Source: Schistocerca nitens
Taxonomy: Eukaryota; Arthropoda; Insecta; Orthoptera; Acrididae
Direction of reading: 5' to 3'
DNA length: 64,000 bases
Assembly (NCBI RefSeq): GCF_023898315.1
Contig: NC_064616.1
Coordinates: 541,995,602 to 542,059,601 of the forward strand
Position numbers and translations under genes: made by a program. The notes below the pieces were generated by a model. The model was given only the letters and a program-made list of their open reading frames with translations. It was not told the origin of the DNA and ran no database searches. Below are positions 44,706 to 55,835 of the stretch, in pieces; position 1 is the stretch's first letter; every line of letters starts with the position of its first letter.

Positions 44706-44724
44706 GAGTTAATGCTCTGTGTGC

Positions 44725-45920
44725 CACCACATGAGACATCCTTCCGGGTTCTCTGGTGACGATGGCCAAGATCCAAACAAGTGGCTGAAGGTATATGAGC
44801 GTATAGACAAATTTAACAAATGGGATGACACCGTGTGTTTGGCTGACGTATTTTTCTACTTGGAGGGCACTGCCAAGCAATGATATGAGAACAACGAGGA
44901 GACGTTCACAAGCTGGAAAGAATTTCAGGCGGAACTGCACAAGGATTTCGGCGACATAACGACAGAAGTGCAAGGCTGAAAATAAATTAAAGTTCAGGAC
45001 ACAGTGTTCAAGACAAACTACAGCATCCTACATTCAAGACGACTTGGAGCTGTGTAAAATAGTGGATCCTAGAATGAAGGGTGTTGCAGAGGACATGTAT
45101 CAAGCCCTACTGGCTTGGTTCAAATGGCTCTGAGTACTATGCGACTTAACTTCTGAGGTCATCAGTCGCCTAGAACTTAGAACTACTTAAACCTAACTAA
45201 CCTAAGGAAATCACACACATCCATGCCCGAAGCAGGATTCGAGCCTGCGACCGTAGCGGTTGCTCGGCTCCAGACTGTAGCGTCTAGAACCACACGACCA
45301 CTCCGGCCGGCCAAGCCCTACTCTTGAAGGGGGTTTCGACAGCAGATGACTTCATAAAATGATGCCAGTATATCGAGACAACGCATCAAATAAGAACTAC
45401 ACGCAAGACGCTTGAACGGCTTCCAAACGTCGTATCGATGTGTGTGATGGAGGAAGCAAGTGATTTCACAAGTGTTCTTCGTCAGATAGTGACAGAGGAA
45501 GTTCAGAAGACACTTGGATTGCCCGGCGAGCAAAAAATCGAGACACTTCAAGAGGTCATGAGGGGGGAAGTGAAACAAACATTGAACCCAATCTCTCGTT
45601 CTTCATTTCTCTTTAAAACGGTGAAAAAGTCGAAACCCAGACGGAGTTATATTCCTACAATGCCGCATGAGGAACCTGTTTGGGCACCAAGGAAGACTGA
45701 CGTCTCAAGGATCCAGGATAAACAACCAGTATGTTTCCACTGTGGACGAACGGGACATCTGGTGCGCTATTGTCGAGAAAGGCAGCGGGTATTTGATGAC
45801 ACCCGCTCCAGAAGACAGAAGACCGAATTTAGCCGACACCAACTCCGGGACCACGAAAATGAACAAGAAGATGTGGGTGCAGGACGACCTACGTCACCAT
45901 CGCCGCAAGCTAGCCGCTAG
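44725..45920 (+). pseudogene. Gypsy gag with CCHC zinc knuckle, split by a SINE
   Basis: Capsid-type start: DPNKWLKVYERIDKFNKW, VCLADVFFYLEGTAKQ, a stop replacing Trp, YENNEETFTSWKEFQAEL (44770-44940). After frame changes it runs to the SINE at 45112. Resumed after the SINE: LKGVSTADDFIK, TRKTLERLPNVV. Then an open frame of 160 codons (45438-45920) with the knuckle CFHCGRTGHLVRYC (C-x2-C-x4-H-x4-C) near 45751-45792 and a basic tail. Gag would package the RNA. The knuckle itself is intact. Confidence 0.9.
45112..45311 (-). mobile_element. SINE, Ser/Leu-type tRNA head, nested in gag
   Basis: Minus-strand shared-body SINE with a complete head (plus strand ends CCACTCCGGCCGGC). Exact 11-bp TSD CAAGCCCTACT at 45101-45111 and 45312-45322, both within the gag codons for QALL, so the insertion post-dates the Gypsy element. 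Confidence 0.94.
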
Positions 45921-46059
45921 AAAGGACGCTACCCAACACACCGATCAACGTCTCCATCCCCGTTTAGAAGCTCCAGCCTGTCAGCTAGCGGCCGCAACCT
46001 GGAAAACTAAAGGGTGCGACCTTCTTTGGAGGTGATGCTGCCGAAGAGAAAAATCCACC

Positions 46060-46400
46060 TCCGACGATCACTACAAAAAGGATAGGAAAATACGTCGATA
46101 TTCTAAACGATGGCCGACCAGCCCAAGCTCTTAAGGACTCTAGATCATCATATCCAGTCATTTCGGAGAAGTACCATCGCCAGTTGCTGGAAACCGTGCT
46201 CGTTGACAAGAAAAGATTTCTGCTGAAGGTTACTAGTGGGAAATATGTAAAACCTACAGGAAGATGTACCATTCGTTAGGGTATAAGTGGCCATACACAG
46301 CCCTTAGAAATCATCGTCTTTCAATAGCGTAGTCATGACGTCTTTCTCGGATGGTACTTTTTGAAAGCTTCTCAAGCAATTTCAGATTGTGGTCGCACGA
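46060..46400 (+). pseudogene. Gypsy aspartic protease
   Basis: Reads DGRPAQALKDSRSSYPVISE, KYHRQLLETVLVDKKRF, LKVTSGKYVKPTGRCTIR, then HDVFLGWYFLKASQAIS and DCGRTKIMLDE. The catalytic D-[ST]-G motif reads D-S-R, and the flap-side LGWDFL reads LGWYFL. It would cleave gag-pol, but this copy has lost the active-site glycine and has a stop after RCTIR. Confidence 0.85.
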
Positions 46401-46759
46401 AGATTATGCTAGACGAGATGAGATACTGTGGACAGAAAGATGCGCATCCGAATGTGTGGAGACTATATGTACAGGATGAAGTGATAATTCCTGCAGTCAG
46501 CGCTAGAAAGGTAACTGTCAATTGTCATGAAATGCCTCAACCCATGGATCTTGTAGTGGATTGTAAGAGAAGCATACCACTGAACAATCACTGGGTTATC
46601 ACAGTCTCTGTCGTCTCGTTTAAGAAAGGATTCGGTGAACTGTGGATAGTTCACTGTCGCAGATCCTTCCAAGACGCATGTGCGTAGCAAACGCTGAGCC
46701 CTTAATTGAAGAACAGCTGAGCGTCATAGAAACCTGCCATGCCGAATCTGTGGGCGAAA

Positions 46760-48170
46760 ATAGTGCTACCACTACAAGAAAAGATCTTCTAGCTCGACTA
46801 TCACCAAATCTCACTAAGGAACAACAGAAGAAGCTACTTGCCTTTCTTTAAGAGTTCTCTGAATGCTTCAATCCACAGGTGAAGAGCAAATTAGACAAAT
46901 CGACGGCGAAGCACCGGATTAGCCCTGGAGACCATGAACAAATAAGGGAGAGAGCACATCGTGTGTCAGCAACGGAACTTTGAATAATACTGACGAGATA
47001 GGGAAAATGATGAAGAATGACATCATTCAGCCTTCGCGGAGCCCATGGTCGTCACCAATGGTCCTCTTCAGGAAGAAGGATGGCAGTTGGTGCTTTCGTG
47101 GTGATTACATGAAGCTTAATAAGATAACTAAAAAGGAAGTTTACCCTCTTTCACGACTTAACGATACACTAGATTGTCTGAAGGGGATAAGTTTTTCTCA
47201 ACCGCGGACATATACTCGGGATACTGGCAAATCGAAGTAGATGAGGCTGACCGTGAGATAACTAGGTTCATCACCTCTGAGGGCCTGTATGAGTTTAAGG
47301 TAATGCCGTTTGGTTTGTGTAACCAGCAACTTTTGAACGTACGATGGATATCGTTCTAACGCAGCTGAAGTGGGCGATGTGTCTTTGTCACTTAGATGAC
47401 ATTATTGTGTTCTCAGAGACATTTGATGAACATATAAAAAGACTAAGGTCAGTTCTTAAGCGTCTCCTACAAGGCGGACTGAAACTTTATCCAAGAAAGT
47501 GTCCCTTTGGAGCAAAAGAAATCAAAAAACTTGGACACCTTTTGTCAAACAACAGTGTAAGTCCAGACCCAGAAAAGGTGAGATCTATGACGGAATTTCC
47601 TATTCCTAAAAGTATTAGAGATGTGAGAATCTTCCTCGGATTATGTTCTTATTACCGTCGTGTTATCGAAGACATTTTATCAAAGCCAAGCCACTCCAAG
47701 AGTTGTTAAAAGCTGATGCAAAATTTATCAGGGGTGGTGCTCAACAAGATTCTTTCGATGGGCTGCCAAAATCTCTGATGACTGACCCTGTACTTGGTCT
47801 CTATGATGAGAGCGCACATTTAACTACATACAGATGCTAGCGGGTATGAGATCGGTACTGTTCTGGTGCAAATTTCGGATGGACACTTACAAAACCCGAG
47901 AGAAGCTACTCAACTACAGAAAGAGAATGTCTTGCTGCGATCAGGGGCCATGTGCAAATTTCGACAGTATCTCTATGGAAGGCCATTCACAGTTGTTACA
48001 GTCCATATTCACTTCGTTCGTTGACAGGTCTTAAGGATCCAACAGGACGACTTTCCAGGTGGGCACTACGTCTTCAAGAGTACGACATTATCATAGTGTA
48101 CAAAAGTGAAAGAAAACACCAAGCTAGCGACTGCCTCTCAAGAAACCCTGTGCAAGAATATCAAGACTTT
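46760..48170 (+). pseudogene. Gypsy reverse transcriptase and RNase H
   Basis: Linker LLARLSPNLTKEQQKKLLAF and ECFNPQVKSKLDKSTAKHRI at 46788-46920. RT: IIQPSRSPWSSPMVLFRKKD, GDYMKLNKITKKEVYPLSRL (46980-47170), STADIYSGYWQIEVDEADRE (47190-47250), YEFKVMPFGLCN (47290-47330), catalytic CHLDDIIVFSE at 47390 (YLDD usual), then GHLLSNNSVSPDPEKV and DVRIFLGLCSYYRR. RNase H: LYDESAHLTTYR (decayed) to GRLSRWALRLQEYDIIIVYK, SERKHQASDCLSRNP at 48046-48150. The frame changes several times (for example near 47185, 47240, 47345, 47660 and 47830). Two catalytic Asp of LDD remain. Confidence 0.92.
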
Positions 48171-48248
48171 GATTTAGATAGTGACTGTCTCTCTGCACTC
48201 CAGCATCTCTCTGCTCGGCAGAAGAAGGACGCCGAGATATCTTAAATT

Positions 48249-49230
48249 ATGCTTGCCTTAAATCGGTCCGAGGGTGTGAAACGACAATTTAAGGTAGTTA
48301 AAGGATTACTTTGCAAGAAAAGCTTTGATCCATTAGAAAAGAAGTGGCTACCCGTGATTCCTAAACACATGCGCTTAGATGTTTTACAGAAATTCCATGT
48401 CACACCTCAGGCTGGACCTCTAGGATTTATTAAGACATACGATAGAGTCTGCAAGATATTGTTCCGGCCAGGTTTATTTAGGAGTGTCCGTCACTATGTG
48501 TCGGACTGTCGAGATTGCCAGAGATGAAAGGCAGTTCCTCAGAAACTACCTGGCCGATTCATATGAATTCCACCAGCCGAAACGCATTTGCAGTGTGTTG
48601 GGATTGAGCTCCTCGAACGACCTCCAACGTCTGCTAGTAGCAATAGTTGGATTATTGTTTGCACTGAATATCTGACACGCTATACCATTACAAAAACCGT
48701 GGGAACATCCGAAGCATCTGATGTAGCCAAATTCATGGCGGAAGACATTGTATTAAAACACGGCGCCCAGTGTCGTTAATTACGGATCGAGGGAAAGTTT
48801 TTCAATCGAATCTTGTGACAGAGATAAACCTTCGGTGCAACATTACTTATCACATGACGTCTGCCTACAATCCGTAAACTAACGGGCTTACTGAAAGCTT
48901 TAATAAGACTTTGGCCTACATTCTATCAATGTTCGTCAATGTTGAGCGGAGCCACTGGGATGAGATGCTACCTTTCGGGACGTTTGCCTACAACACCGCC
49001 AAACAAGACACTACACAATTTACGACCTTTTTCCTGGTGCATGAGCGTGATGCGACTATGACGATGGACACTGTGTTTCCATTACATCCTGATGACGTGG
49101 ACGATGATTACATCGACCAGGTGTTAACGAGAGCTGAGGAAGTTCGTCAGTTAGCTCATCTCCACACGCTGCAGGCTCAAGAAAACGATCGCCGAAGGTA
49201 TGAGGCGAGCCACCGCCCTGTTATCTAACA
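48249..49230 (+). pseudogene. Gypsy integrase
   Basis: Zinc-binding domain: LQKFHVTPQAGPLGFIKTYD, FRSVRHYVSDCRDCQR at 48393-48525. The second His of the HHCC set appears replaced (GPLG where GHLG is usual), while both Cys remain. Core: QCVGIELLERPPTSASSNSW, IIVCTEYLTRYTITKTVGTS, DVAKFMAEDIVLKHGAQ (first Asp position reads ELLE/TEY), LRIEGKFFQ-like (48780 on) and AYNPxTNGLTESF-like near 48870. Then open frame 48911-49228 with ERSHWDEMLPFGTFAYNTAK and QENDRRRYEASHRPVI. It inserts the cDNA; here it has frameshifts and stops. A basic C-terminal tail follows in frame at 49331-49606. Confidence 0.88.
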
Positions 49231-49625
49231 GCCTGGTGACCTCGTCTGGATCTTCACTCTTCTTCGGAAGGTTGGTCTCTCTGAGAAGCTTCTCAGGTGG
49301 TACTTTGGACCTTATAAGGTTGTAAGACAGTTGTCTTCTGATGTTACTAATGAAGTTGAAGATTTCGACCCCGACGCAAGACGACGAAAGATCAGAGATA
49401 CGGTCCATGTCCTTCGAATGAAACCCTATAAGGATCTTGCCACCAAGGGTAAATTCGAAGCTCCAGCGACAGGCAACAAGCGGAAAGGCGACGAAGAGCG
49501 TAGCGGCAAAAGAAGTTCTAAGAAGATCTCCGCCAGGACGAGAATCAGTCATCAGAAGTCGGACTATGAGGGACAGATGACTCGTTCCCGGACTAGGACG
49601 ACGTAATACCGAGACGCTGTTCCTC

Positions 49626-49639
49626 GAAGGAGGGAGTAA
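49626..49639 (+). promoter_or_regulatory. Polypurine tract
   Basis: GAAGGAGGGAGTAA directly precedes the LTR start TGTCGC. It would prime plus-strand DNA synthesis. Confidence 0.75.
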
Positions 49640-49949
49640 TGTCGCAGACGAAGTTGAGTGGCACCGTGGTGTAGTGGTAATGATATTAAATTGTTACATG
49701 GAGGGGTCGTGAGTTCACAACTCACCTCGACTGTAAAATTTTAATTTTTATTTTTGGTTCGAGTACATTCTAGAAGTATCCACAAATGTCAAGCATCATT
49801 GTACTGGAATGTTCTGTAGCTCTATATATGCTGTATGTGTTCTTGCCTGAGGCAGTTCGCTCCGCTCTCTTGTATGTGCAAGTGCTGAATAAACCTTAAG
49901 TGAAGCTAGTGATCGTCATTAATCTAATTAAACCTTATTCCACGTGACA
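49640..49949 (+). mobile_element. Gypsy 3' LTR with internal tRNA-like segment
   Basis: 310 bp from TGTCGCAGACG to CACGTGACA (TG...CA). It contains a TATATATG box near 49824 and AATAAA near 49889. The segment 49660-49735 is tRNA-like: A-box-like TGGTGTAGTGG at 49667-49677 and a palindromic B-box-like GAGTTCACAACTC at 49711-49723. Either the LTR captured a tRNA/SINE head or the resemblance is fortuitous. Confidence 0.82.
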
Positions 49950-49999
49950 ATATCGTAAAATTTAATATCAGTTATTAAGTTTCCAATATGTATGGAAAA

Positions 50000-50870
50000 T
50001 GACAGTCGGACCCCAAATTATAATATTATCTTTGATGAAGCTCAAAGCAATGAAATAACCGTCCCCCAGTAACAAATGCTGTGTCTGATAACGGTGCATA
50101 GGCATGTCGCGTAAATAATTTAGTGCCTTCAAGTATTTACTCTTCTCAGTGAAAATCAGTTTGTATATTTAAGGACTGTAGAAGAAATGTTTTTAAGAAT
50201 AGCTTACAAGAGATAACTTGGGATGAAATTTGTAATAAACCAAATACTGACATAAACTTTAATAATAGAAGATAAATTCATATCATTATTTGAAATCAGC
50301 TTTCGGCATACGCTAAGCAGAAAGGACATTGAACAACCAAGTAAAAAGCTGTAGATGACTGGAGGGATTAAGTAACTTGTGAAAGGAATGAAGAAATGTA
50401 TCTGTTGGCAAGAACAGGTAAAGATCCAGCAGTAGAAGCACACTACAAAAACTCCTCAACATTGCTAAGAAAAGTCATTTAAATGTCAAGGAACATGCAC
50501 GATTGTTACTAATCGGTAATTCTGACAACAGACGTAAGGCAAAATGAATTTAGAGAAACGAGAGATAGTACAACTGACCAAAGGACAGAGTGACATAACT
50601 ACCAAATTAAATGGAAAGGCTGTAAATGAGCCAAAGGTAGCAAATGTGATTGATAATTACTTGTTAAATACTGTAGAAAAATTGGAGCAAACAGTTCAAG
50701 AGACAAGCTACAGCAGTTTGTTAAAAAAGGAACTCACATAACATTCAATCGTATTACTGTCACACCAAGTTCTCCCTCTGAAATTAAGAAAACTATATAT
50801 TCTCTCATAATTAAAGTTGTCTGGATTTGATGGTGTTTCTAACAGAGTACAAAAGAACTGTTGGCAGCCC
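50000..50870 (+). pseudogene. CR1-like LINE fragment (endonuclease-RT linker to early RT)
   Basis: Decayed at first, then ETRDSTTDQ-like and an open frame 50544-50741 (LNGKAVNEPKVANVIDNYLL, NTVEKLEQTVQETSYSSLL), followed by SPSEIKKTIYSL and LSGFDGVSNRVQKN near 50850. Same family as the neighbours (compare LRVNDTLVTDVHSVAELFNK of the full-length copy). Confidence 0.78.
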
Positions 50871-51341
50871 TGCAGCCAGGCGACTAGTGCGAGTTTTGGT
50901 GTTCTCGTAAAGATAAGTCATTTTAGATGATAAAACATATACTGTAGATTACTACTGATTACGTGGTAAATAAGTGTATTAGTGTGCCGTTTAAGTCTAC
51001 CATTAAAGGTTTCATTTTTCTTTGCGTAATATAGCAGAAAACGCGAAAAGACCGTACAGTCGTATTTTCTGTTTACGTTCTGTTGAAGCAAATCTATGGA
51101 ATTTCGTTTAGTTGTTCCTTGCTCTCTCCAGCAATTTAACTTAGCGTACCTCTTCATTATGTAACTAGCATTTCCGGAAAGTAGCGTAAAGTTTAAGTTG
51201 TTGTTTCAGAAACTTTGCACTTTTGTTTTTGTTTACACACAGTTGCGTAAACAGTTGCGTATAGGCCAAATTTGTGTAACCATATTTTCGTGTTTATCTG
51301 TAATTTAACTGACTTATTCTTAGTTAACTATTACGTTTATC

Positions 51342-52367
51342 ATGACTAAAAAGTGCTTGACTTGCCGTAGAATTGTTAGGTCGGGGCTTTGGCGTGATGG
51401 GTGCTGTAGTTTTTTCCATGTGGGTGACTGTAGTGGCGTGGGAATAGGGGAAGTAAATGAGACTCATCAGTGGTTTTGTAGGATTTGTAGTAGAGATAGG
51501 AAGATACTAGAACAGCAGCGGAAAATTGCCGCCCTTCAGGCTGAGTTAGACAAGGCCAGGGGAGATCTTGACAGGTTAAGGAGGGAGAAGGGTAAAGAGA
51601 GGTGGGAAGTGGCAACAGGCAACAGGAGGAACAGGCCTAGAACTTTGTCTCACAGCTTTATGGTGAATGTGGAAAATAGATTTGACCTGTTGCTTCAGTT
51701 AGAAGGTGGTGAGCCTCAAGCAGTTGCTGGTGGAGACAGGGCACAACAAACTTTCAGCAGCAAATTGAAAATTAAGAATGTAGGGAAATCAGTAAAGAGA
51801 AAGAAAGTGTTGTTGTTAGGTAGTTCCCATAGAAGAGGTGTTGGCCAACTTTTGCAGGATGAACTAGGATCAGAATACCAGGTCACCAATTTTTTTAAAC
51901 CTAGTGCTGGTCTGGAGCAGGTGACAGAGGATTTAGGAGCACTTTGCAAAGATTTCACTAAGGAAGACACCGTGGTTATAGTGGGTGGGGCAGGTAACAG
52001 TATTGACAGAGATCCTGGGTACAGTATAGAGTGTGACCTGGCGAAGATTGCATCAGCATCGAAGCATACTAGTATGAGTTTGTATCTGTTCTTGGGCGCC
52101 ATGACCGACCTCATTTGAACTCTTCTGTCAAGAGAGTTAATTTGGAGCTGGAACGGCTGCTCATGTCGGGTGCGGGGTCACACATTGGTGTGGTTCATGT
52201 TGATTCTCTCAGTAGGTGGGATTATACTAGGCATGGCCTTCACCTCAACTGGAAGGGGAAGGGTAAATTGGCTGGGGAAACAGCAGGAAAGTTAAAGGGG
52301 GAAGGCACTGTCATGAGTGGTAAAATACCAGTGGTTATAGGATTCAGAAAAGACCCTTTTTTAGGGT
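51342..52367 (+). pseudogene. CR1 ORF1: PHD-type zinc finger, coiled coil, SGNH esterase
   Basis: Start ATG at 51342 (MTKKCLTCRR). Residues 5-49 hold eight zinc ligands in PHD order: C5, C8, C21, C22, H26, C30, C46, C49. Residues about 54-82 are a likely coiled coil (KIAALQAELDKARGDLDRLR). From about residue 152 an SGNH/GDSL-hydrolase-like domain begins: KVLLLGSSHRRG (block I Ser, GSS), then VVIVGGAGNS (211-220, block III G-x-N). After a frameshift near 52090-52112 it continues as DRPHLNSSVKRVNLELERLL and TRHGLHLNWKGKGKL, where RHGLHLN holds the block V His. PHD plus esterase ORF1 is a documented CR1 feature. Without the frameshift the protein would be near 340 residues. Confidence 0.9.
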
Positions 52368-52482
52368 AGGAAGGACAGAAAGAAAGCAAATTTTAAGATA
52401 GGTTAGAACTGAGACAAACCTTCAGTTTGAGAAAGAAATCAAAAAACATAATTCCAGCTTATTACATCAGCATAAACAGCCA

Positions 52483-55425
52483 TTGGTTAAGAATTTTCAA
52501 CTGTCAGCAGATATTTTAACTCCACCCAATTTTAACTCAGTCAATGAGAAATGTCAGCTACCTTTATTGCATCAAAATATTCGAGGACTGAGAAATAAAA
52601 TTAATGAATTAACTATCTGCATAGATGAGTTAGAGTCTTCAGACCCAGCTGATATAATCTGCCTCTCTGAACATCATGTGACCACTGGTATAGAACTCTT
52701 AAGTGTTACAGGGTTTAGGTTAGCATCTCACTTTTGTAGATCAGAAATGGAGAAAGGAGGAGTTGCCACATTCATCAGGAACTGTCCTAAATTTAAGAAC
52801 ATAGACATTAATATATTTTGCCTAGAACAGCATATGGAAGCATGTGCAACAGAATTAGAATTTCACAAAAAATCCTTCATAATATTAAGTGTATATCGAG
52901 CACCTGCAGGTAACTTTAATCTGTTTGTCAACCACCTTGAAGCTGTACTGGCCCATTTAACAACCAAAAACAAAGAAATAGTGGTTGCTGGTGATTTCAA
53001 TGTAGATTTCCTTAAAGACTCTCCCAATAAGAACTAAGTATCACTATCATTCAACTTAATTCCCACTGTAAAGTTCCCCAGTAGGATAGCCACTTGCTCA
53101 CAAACAGCCATTGATAATATCTTTATAGAAAAGTCCAATGAACAAAATTATGTTACAAAACAAATAGTCAATGGCCTCTCAGACCATGACATGCTGTTCC
53201 TTCTGTTAAATGTTAATACTGAACAGGATATAAAATCTGTTAAATCTGAGCTCAAGACGGTAATCAGTAAGCCAAAAATTGATTATTTTAGGACACTCCT
53301 CAGAGACATTCACTAGACTGATGTTTACAGTGCTCATGGCATGAATGAAAAATATAACATTTTTGCTAATAAAGTGCTTACCTTATTCGAACACTGCTTT
53401 CCCCCAAAACTTACCAAGCTTAGAGCAAAGTCTACAAAGAAGCCATGGATTACTCGAGGAATAGGAGTATCTTGTAAAACAAAAAGAAAACTGTATCTGT
53501 CAATCCGAAACATTTCCAATGTTGATGCTATAGCACATTATAAGAAATACTGCAAAATATTAAAGACTGTAATACGGATGTCAAAGCAAATATATTACAA
53601 GAAAAAGATAGTCATATCAGATAACAAAATAAAGACAATATGGGATATACTGAAGGAGGAGACCGGTAGAACCAGACATGAAGAGGAACAAATAGCATTA
53701 CGAGTAAATGATACATTGGTGACAGATGTGCATAGTGTTGCAGAACTTTTTAACAAACATTTTATAACTGTTACTGAAAAGATGGGGTTGTCAGGTTCGG
53801 TAGATGCTGCTATGGATTACCTTAGACCAGACATTTCAAGTAACTTCCATAATATGAATTTAACCCTCACTACCCCAACAGAAATAATGTCCATCATAAA
53901 ATCTTTAAAATCAAAAACATCTAGTGGGTATGATGAAATATCAACAAAGTTAATTAAAGAATCTGATTCTGAGCTAAGTAACATATTAAGCTATCTGTGT
54001 AACCAGTCGTTTATTAGTGGAATATTTCCTGAATGGCTGAAATATGCTGAAGTTAAGCCACTGTTTAAGAAGGGAGATAAAGAAATAGCATCAAATTTCC
54101 GTCCAATTTCACTGTTGCCAGCATTCTCAAAAATTTTCGAAAAAGTAATGTACAATCGTCTTTATAACCATCTTATCTCAAATAACATACTGTCAAAGTC
54201 ACAGTTTGGATTTCTAAAAGGTTCTGATATTGAGAAGGCTATCTACACTTACAGTGAAAATGTGCTTAATTCATTAGACCAAAAATTGCAGGCAACTGGT
54301 ATATTTTGTGATCTGTCAAAGGCATTTGACTGTGTAAATCACAATATCCTTTTAAGTAAACTAGAATATTATAGTATAACAGGAAATGCTGCAAAATGGT
54401 TCAAATCTTATATCTCTTGCAGGAAACAAAGGGTGTTATTAGGAAAGAGACATGTATCAAGCTATCAGGAATCATCCAACTGGGAACTAATTACATGTGG
54501 GGTCCCACAAGGTTCCATTTTGGGGCCCTTACTTTTTCTTGTGCATATCAATGACCTTTCATCAGTAACATTACCAGATGCCAAGTTTGTTTTGTTTGCC
54601 AATGATACAAACATTGCAATAAATAGCAAATCAAGTGTAGTCTTAGAAAGATCAGCCAATAAAATATTTGTGGACATTAATCACTGGTTCCTAGCCAATT
54701 CTTTGTCACTAAACTTTGAAAAAACACACTACATGCAGTTCAGAACTTGTAAGGGGTGTCCCAAGAGTATATGTCTAACATACGATGACAAGAAGATAGA
54801 AGTAGTGGACAGTGTTAAATTCTTGGGATTAAAGCTTGATAATAAATTCAACTGGTAGGAGCACACCACAGAACAGCTGAAGAGTCTTAACAAATCTCTT
54901 TTTGCAATGCGAATTTTGTCAGACATAGGGGACATAAAAATGAAAAAGCTGGCATACTATGCTTACTTTCATTCCATAATGTCATATGGGATTATTTTTT
55001 GGGGTAATTCATCAAGCCAAGCTAAAGTTTTCCGGGCACAAAAACGTGCAGTGAGAGTTATATGTGGTGTGAACTCAAGAACATCCGGCAGAAGCCTGTT
55101 TAGGGAACTAGGGATACTAACTACTGCTTCCCAATATATTTATTCCTTAATGAAATTTGTCATTAAAAATATATCACTTTTTCAAACCAACAGCTCAATT
55201 CATGGAATCAATGCTAGAAATAAGGATAATCTTCACAAGGATTTAAAGTCACTTAGTCTCGTACAAAAAGGTGTGAATTATTCAGGAACACACATTTTCA
55301 ATAACTTGCCAGCAGCCATAAAAAGCTTAAGAACCAATGAAATTCAGTTTAAGAGAAGCCTAAAGGATTTATTGGTGGCCAACTCCTTCTACTCCATTGA
55401 TGAATTTCTTAGTAAAACCAACTGA
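52483..55425 (+). pseudogene. CR1 ORF2: APE endonuclease-reverse transcriptase
   Basis: One 980-codon frame interrupted only by stops at 53035-53037, 53314-53316 and 54856-54858. Endonuclease: LLHQNIRGLRNKINEL (Asn), CLSEHHV (catalytic Glu), SVYRAPAG, VVAGDFNVD (Asp-Asn), NGLSDHDM (catalytic Asp-His). RT: FNKHFITVTEK, LKSKTSSGYDEIST, AEVKPLFKKGDKE, SNFRPISLLPAFSKIFEK, SQFGFLKGSD, GIFCDLSKAFDCVNHNILL, CGVPQGSILGPLLFLVHIND. The catalytic box reads FANDT where FADDT is expected, so one catalytic Asp is lost. C-terminal region: MKKLAYYAYFHSIMSYGIIF, AQKRAVRVICGVNSRTSGRS, YSGTHIFNNLPAAIKSLR. Function: nicks target DNA and copies the RNA in place. Confidence 0.94.
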
Positions 55426-55489
55426 TTTGTATATAAGTACAACATAACTTCTGCACAATTTCAGTGCAGTAATGAGTTAATTGAAAATT

Positions 55490-55535
55490 TGTGTGTCTGT
55501 GTGTCTGTGTGTCTGTGTGTGTGTGTGTGTGTTTT
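55490..55535 (+). repeat. (TGTGTC/TG)n in LINE 3' UTR
   Basis: GTGTGTCTGTGTGTCTG units followed by pure TG. On either side lie two similar copies of CTTCTGCACxATTTCAGTGCA (about 55448 and 55549), indicating a local duplication. Confidence 0.85.
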
Positions 55536-55835
55536 AGTATAATCTAACTTCTGCACCATTTCAGTGCAGTAATGTGTTCATTGTAAATAAGTATTACAGT
55601 AGTTGTATTACCTTATGAATAAATAAAAAACTTTTTTATTTTAAATTCAGTGCATTAGTATTTGTAAAATGACTCTTAGTGTTCATTAAAAAATGACGAT
55701 CATTCCACTTGGGACCTGTGGAATGGTACATTAGCTTACTTGTTTTAGTTGTAAATATTTGTCATGTATTGTTGTTTTTGTGACATGTTCCACATCCTGG
55801 AGGACCTCCTCACTAAGGATCAATTGGAATGAAAG

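Larger units (their letters stand above)
44710..49949 (+). mobile_element. Gypsy retrotransposon, 5'-truncated, with 3' LTR
   Basis: Plus-strand Ty3/Gypsy element of about 5.2 kb, or about 5.0 kb without the nested SINE: gag, protease, RT, RNase H, integrase, polypurine tract and one LTR. The 5' LTR, leader and gag start are missing; the sequence abuts CR1-like DNA at about 44.7 kb. All coding parts carry stops and frame changes. It is the most complete LTR element in the window. Confidence 0.92.

Noticed and set aside
2577-45322. CRISPR-like array from the recurring 20-30 bp blocks
   Set aside because: The recurrences are dispersed SINE copies on both strands kilobases apart, in a eukaryotic context.
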